Source: Nitrospirota bacterium (lineage in GTDB: Bacteria; Nitrospirota; Nitrospiria; SBBL01; Manganitrophaceae). From it: a DNA stretch of 6,748 nt. The DNA is taken from NCBI GenBank assembly GCA_023248505.1, contig JAHFEM010000106.1:1-6748 (forward strand), in the 5' to 3' direction. The notes beneath the pieces are model-generated. The model ran no database searches, was not told the DNA's origin, and saw only the letters and a program-made list of their open reading frames with translations. Below are positions 5,656 to 6,748 of this stretch, in pieces (positions within the stretch are counted from its first letter, which is position 1; each line of letters starts with the position of its first letter). A program made the position numbers and the translations under genes.

Positions 5656-6576
5656 TCAATGGTACGTGAACAAGGGATAATTGTCTTCGATGATGCGCTC
5701 TTGTTTTTCCATCTGAACCCGGATCTGTTTCGGGAGAAAGAACTGGCCGGCATGCGTTTCCCCGTCGTAGTATTTCAGCTCTCCCGCCACCCGCTGAGAA
5801 ATGCGCCGATCGATTTCATCTTGGTCAAGCGCTTTCGGATCGAACCGCTTCGAGGCCAAAGCGAAGCCCCAGGGAAGACCGAATGAGGGGATGGAAGCTT
5901 GGTACGGAGAGACGACGGGGAAAACCGCTTTGAGCGTCTGATAAACGGCTGAAAAGTTCAGCAGGCTGGTGGCGGCGGTGGTGCCGGCCTGAAGCGAGAT
6001 GATTCCATTGCTGGTGAGGCGTTCCATCACCAGGGTGTAGAATTCTTTCGTGTAGAGGAGGTAAGCGGGCCCCTCCTCGACCGGCTCGGAGATGTCGATG
6101 ACGATGATATCGTAGGTGTCGGCGGTCTCCTCCAGGTATTTTCGCGCATCGAGGTAGCGGATCTCCGCGCGCGGATCGTCGAACGATCCCTGGTGCCACT
6201 GGGGAAGGTGGCGCTTGCAAGACTCCACCACCTCTTGATCGATATCGACCATCAAGACCCGTTCGACCGATCGGTGACGCAGGATCTCGCGGAGGGTGGC
6301 GCCTTCGCCCCCTCCGACAATGAAGACTTTCTTCGGTTCGGGATGGGTCAGCATCGCGGGGTGGACCAGTGCTTCGTGATAAATGAACTCGTCGACCTCG
6401 CTTGATTGCATCTTGCCGTCAAGAACCAGACAACGTCCGTAGCTCTTGGTGTCCAGGATCTCTACCTGTTGAAACTGGGTCTGCTTGGAAAAGACGATGG
6501 TGTCGATCCCATGCATGTGCCCCTCAAACGGGGAGAGATGATCAAGGAACCATTTGTAGCTCTTTGTCTCGGACAT
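5656..6576 (-). CDS. speE: Polyamine aminopropyltransferase (spermidine synthase family)
   Basis: A 306-residue cytosolic enzyme that transfers the aminopropyl group of decarboxylated AdoMet to an amine acceptor. It has the N-terminal beta domain (about 1-75, with QVEILDTKSYGRCLVLDG) and a Rossmann methyltransferase-like domain. The cofactor loop is VGGGEGATLRE (87-97), followed by VDIDQEVVE (110-118). The catalytic Asp region is VIDISEPVEEGP (159-170), with D161, and then LYTKEFY (174-180). The GGGEG loop, the WHQGSFDDPRA segment (127-137) and the EP-x-EEGPAYLLYT stretch look more like the Thermus agmatine/triamine aminopropyltransferase and plant ACL5 group than E. coli SpeE, so the acceptor may be agmatine rather than putrescine. 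The ATG has an AAAGGAG site (6595-6589) 12 nt upstream and lies inside the end of speD, a 35-nt overlap that suggests coupled translation. Confidence 0.93.
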   Translation of the reverse strand: MSETKSYKWFLDHLSPFEGHMHGIDTIVFSKQTQFQQVEILDTKSYGRCLVLDGKMQSSEVDEFIYHEALVHPAMLTHPEPKKVFIVGGGEGATLREILRHRSVERVLMVDIDQEVVESCKRHLPQWHQGSFDDPRAEIRYLDARKYLEETADTYDIIVIDISEPVEEGPAYLLYTKEFYTLVMERLTSNGIISLQAGTTAATSLLNFSAVYQTLKAVFPVVSPYQASIPSFGLPWGFALASKRFDPKALDQDEIDRRISQRVAGELKYYDGETHAGQFFLPKQIRVQMEKQERIIEDNYPLFTYH

Positions 6577-6748
6577 ATCCGATCGGCTCTCCTTTAGTCG
6601 GCTTGTGGGGCAACTTTTGGTCTCCCAAGGAAAGCAAACCCCGCTTCATTTCGACGAGCGAGGGATTTTTGGATTGAAGTTTTCCGACGATATAAGATGC
6701 GGCGACGGAGGGCTGCAGTGTTTCACCACAGGTAAAGATGTCAACGGC
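6542..6748 (-). CDS. speD: S-adenosylmethionine decarboxylase, C-terminal part (runs off the window)
   Basis: The last 68 codons of a gene whose 5' end lies beyond 6748; the reading frame is open from the window edge to a TGA at 6544-6542. The fragment begins AVDIFTCGETLQP, the hallmark of the prokaryotic pyruvoyl AdoMet decarboxylases. The Cys in FTCG corresponds to the catalytic proton-donor cysteine. The Ser that becomes the pyruvoyl group would be upstream, out of view. It continues KLQSKNPSLVEMKRG and then has a tail of about 30 residues (LPHKPTKGEPIGYV) longer than the minimal family members. It overlaps speE by 35 nt in another frame. Its product, decarboxylated AdoMet, is the co-substrate of SpeE. 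Confidence 0.88.
   Translation of the reverse strand, partial: AVDIFTCGETLQPSVAASYIVGKLQSKNPSLVEMKRGLLSLGDQKLPHKPTKGEPIGYVRDKELQMVP

Noticed and set aside
3954..5669. Long plus-strand open frame of 571 codons
   Set aside because: It lies antisense to the clear decarboxylase gene. The translation is rich in Gly/Asp/Val/Arg/Leu with many His and shows no domain, as expected for the opposite strand of a GC-rich gene.
5825..6220. Minus-strand frame of 131 codons inside speE
   Set aside because: Out-of-frame shadow of speE; the Arg/Pro/His-rich translation is typical of a GC-rich alternate frame.
1..6748. CRISPR array, tRNA, rRNA, transposase or insertion sequence
   Set aside because: No regularly spaced repeats, no cloverleaf or rRNA-like sequence, and no transposase-like reading frame or flanking target duplication was seen on reading both strands.

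Overview
The window is a bacterial chromosomal fragment in which every gene I can support lies on the minus strand. Transcription therefore runs from the right end to the left: 'speD - speE - Orn/Lys/Arg decarboxylase - vsr - C5 DNA methyltransferase - GIY-YIG nuclease - DUF4157 protein. The outer genes are GC-rich and use Shine-Dalgarno (SD) sites. The gene styles (a Thermus-like aminopropyltransferase, and a DUF4157 protein starting MRTF with an IGNQAVQRLLQ motif) fit an environmental Gram-negative lineage such as Nitrospirota or a former deltaproteobacterium. That placement is an impression only; no marker gene is present to settle it.

Right third (about 3999-6748): a polyamine block. The 3' end of an S-adenosylmethionine decarboxylase gene overlaps speE by 35 nt. 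After a 178-nt, GC-rich, structured gap comes an alanine-racemase-independent, aminotransferase-fold amino-acid decarboxylase of the B. subtilis SpeA type. Together they would supply decarboxylated AdoMet, the aminopropyl transfer step, and the diamine or agmatine acceptor. SpeE carries GGGEGATLRE and WHQGSFDDPRA motifs like those I recall from the Thermus agmatine aminopropyltransferase, so an agmatine-first route to spermidine is plausible.

Middle (about 1652-3915): a compact three-gene DNA modification unit in which vsr, the methyltransferase and the GIY-YIG gene overlap end to start (11 and 20 nt). It looks more AT-rich than its flanks. It has its own promoter with a perfect TTGACA box placed so close to the vsr ATG that the mRNA would be almost leaderless. 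The GIY-YIG protein is the likely restriction endonuclease, Vsr the T:G mismatch repair partner. A dyad lies just upstream of the promoter and a strong hairpin lies just after the last gene, so the unit looks like a self-contained cassette inserted beside the polyamine block.

Left (1-1572): a 427-residue DUF4157 (eCIS core domain) protein with an HELAH motif and a tryptophan-rich, unrecognised C-terminal half. It has its own good promoter, with small dyads on the -35 box and at the predicted start of transcription. Its best start is the ATG at 1466, not the upstream TTG. The last 182 bases hold GC-rich hairpins and no gene I can support.

No tRNA, rRNA, CRISPR array, transposase or insertion sequence was seen.
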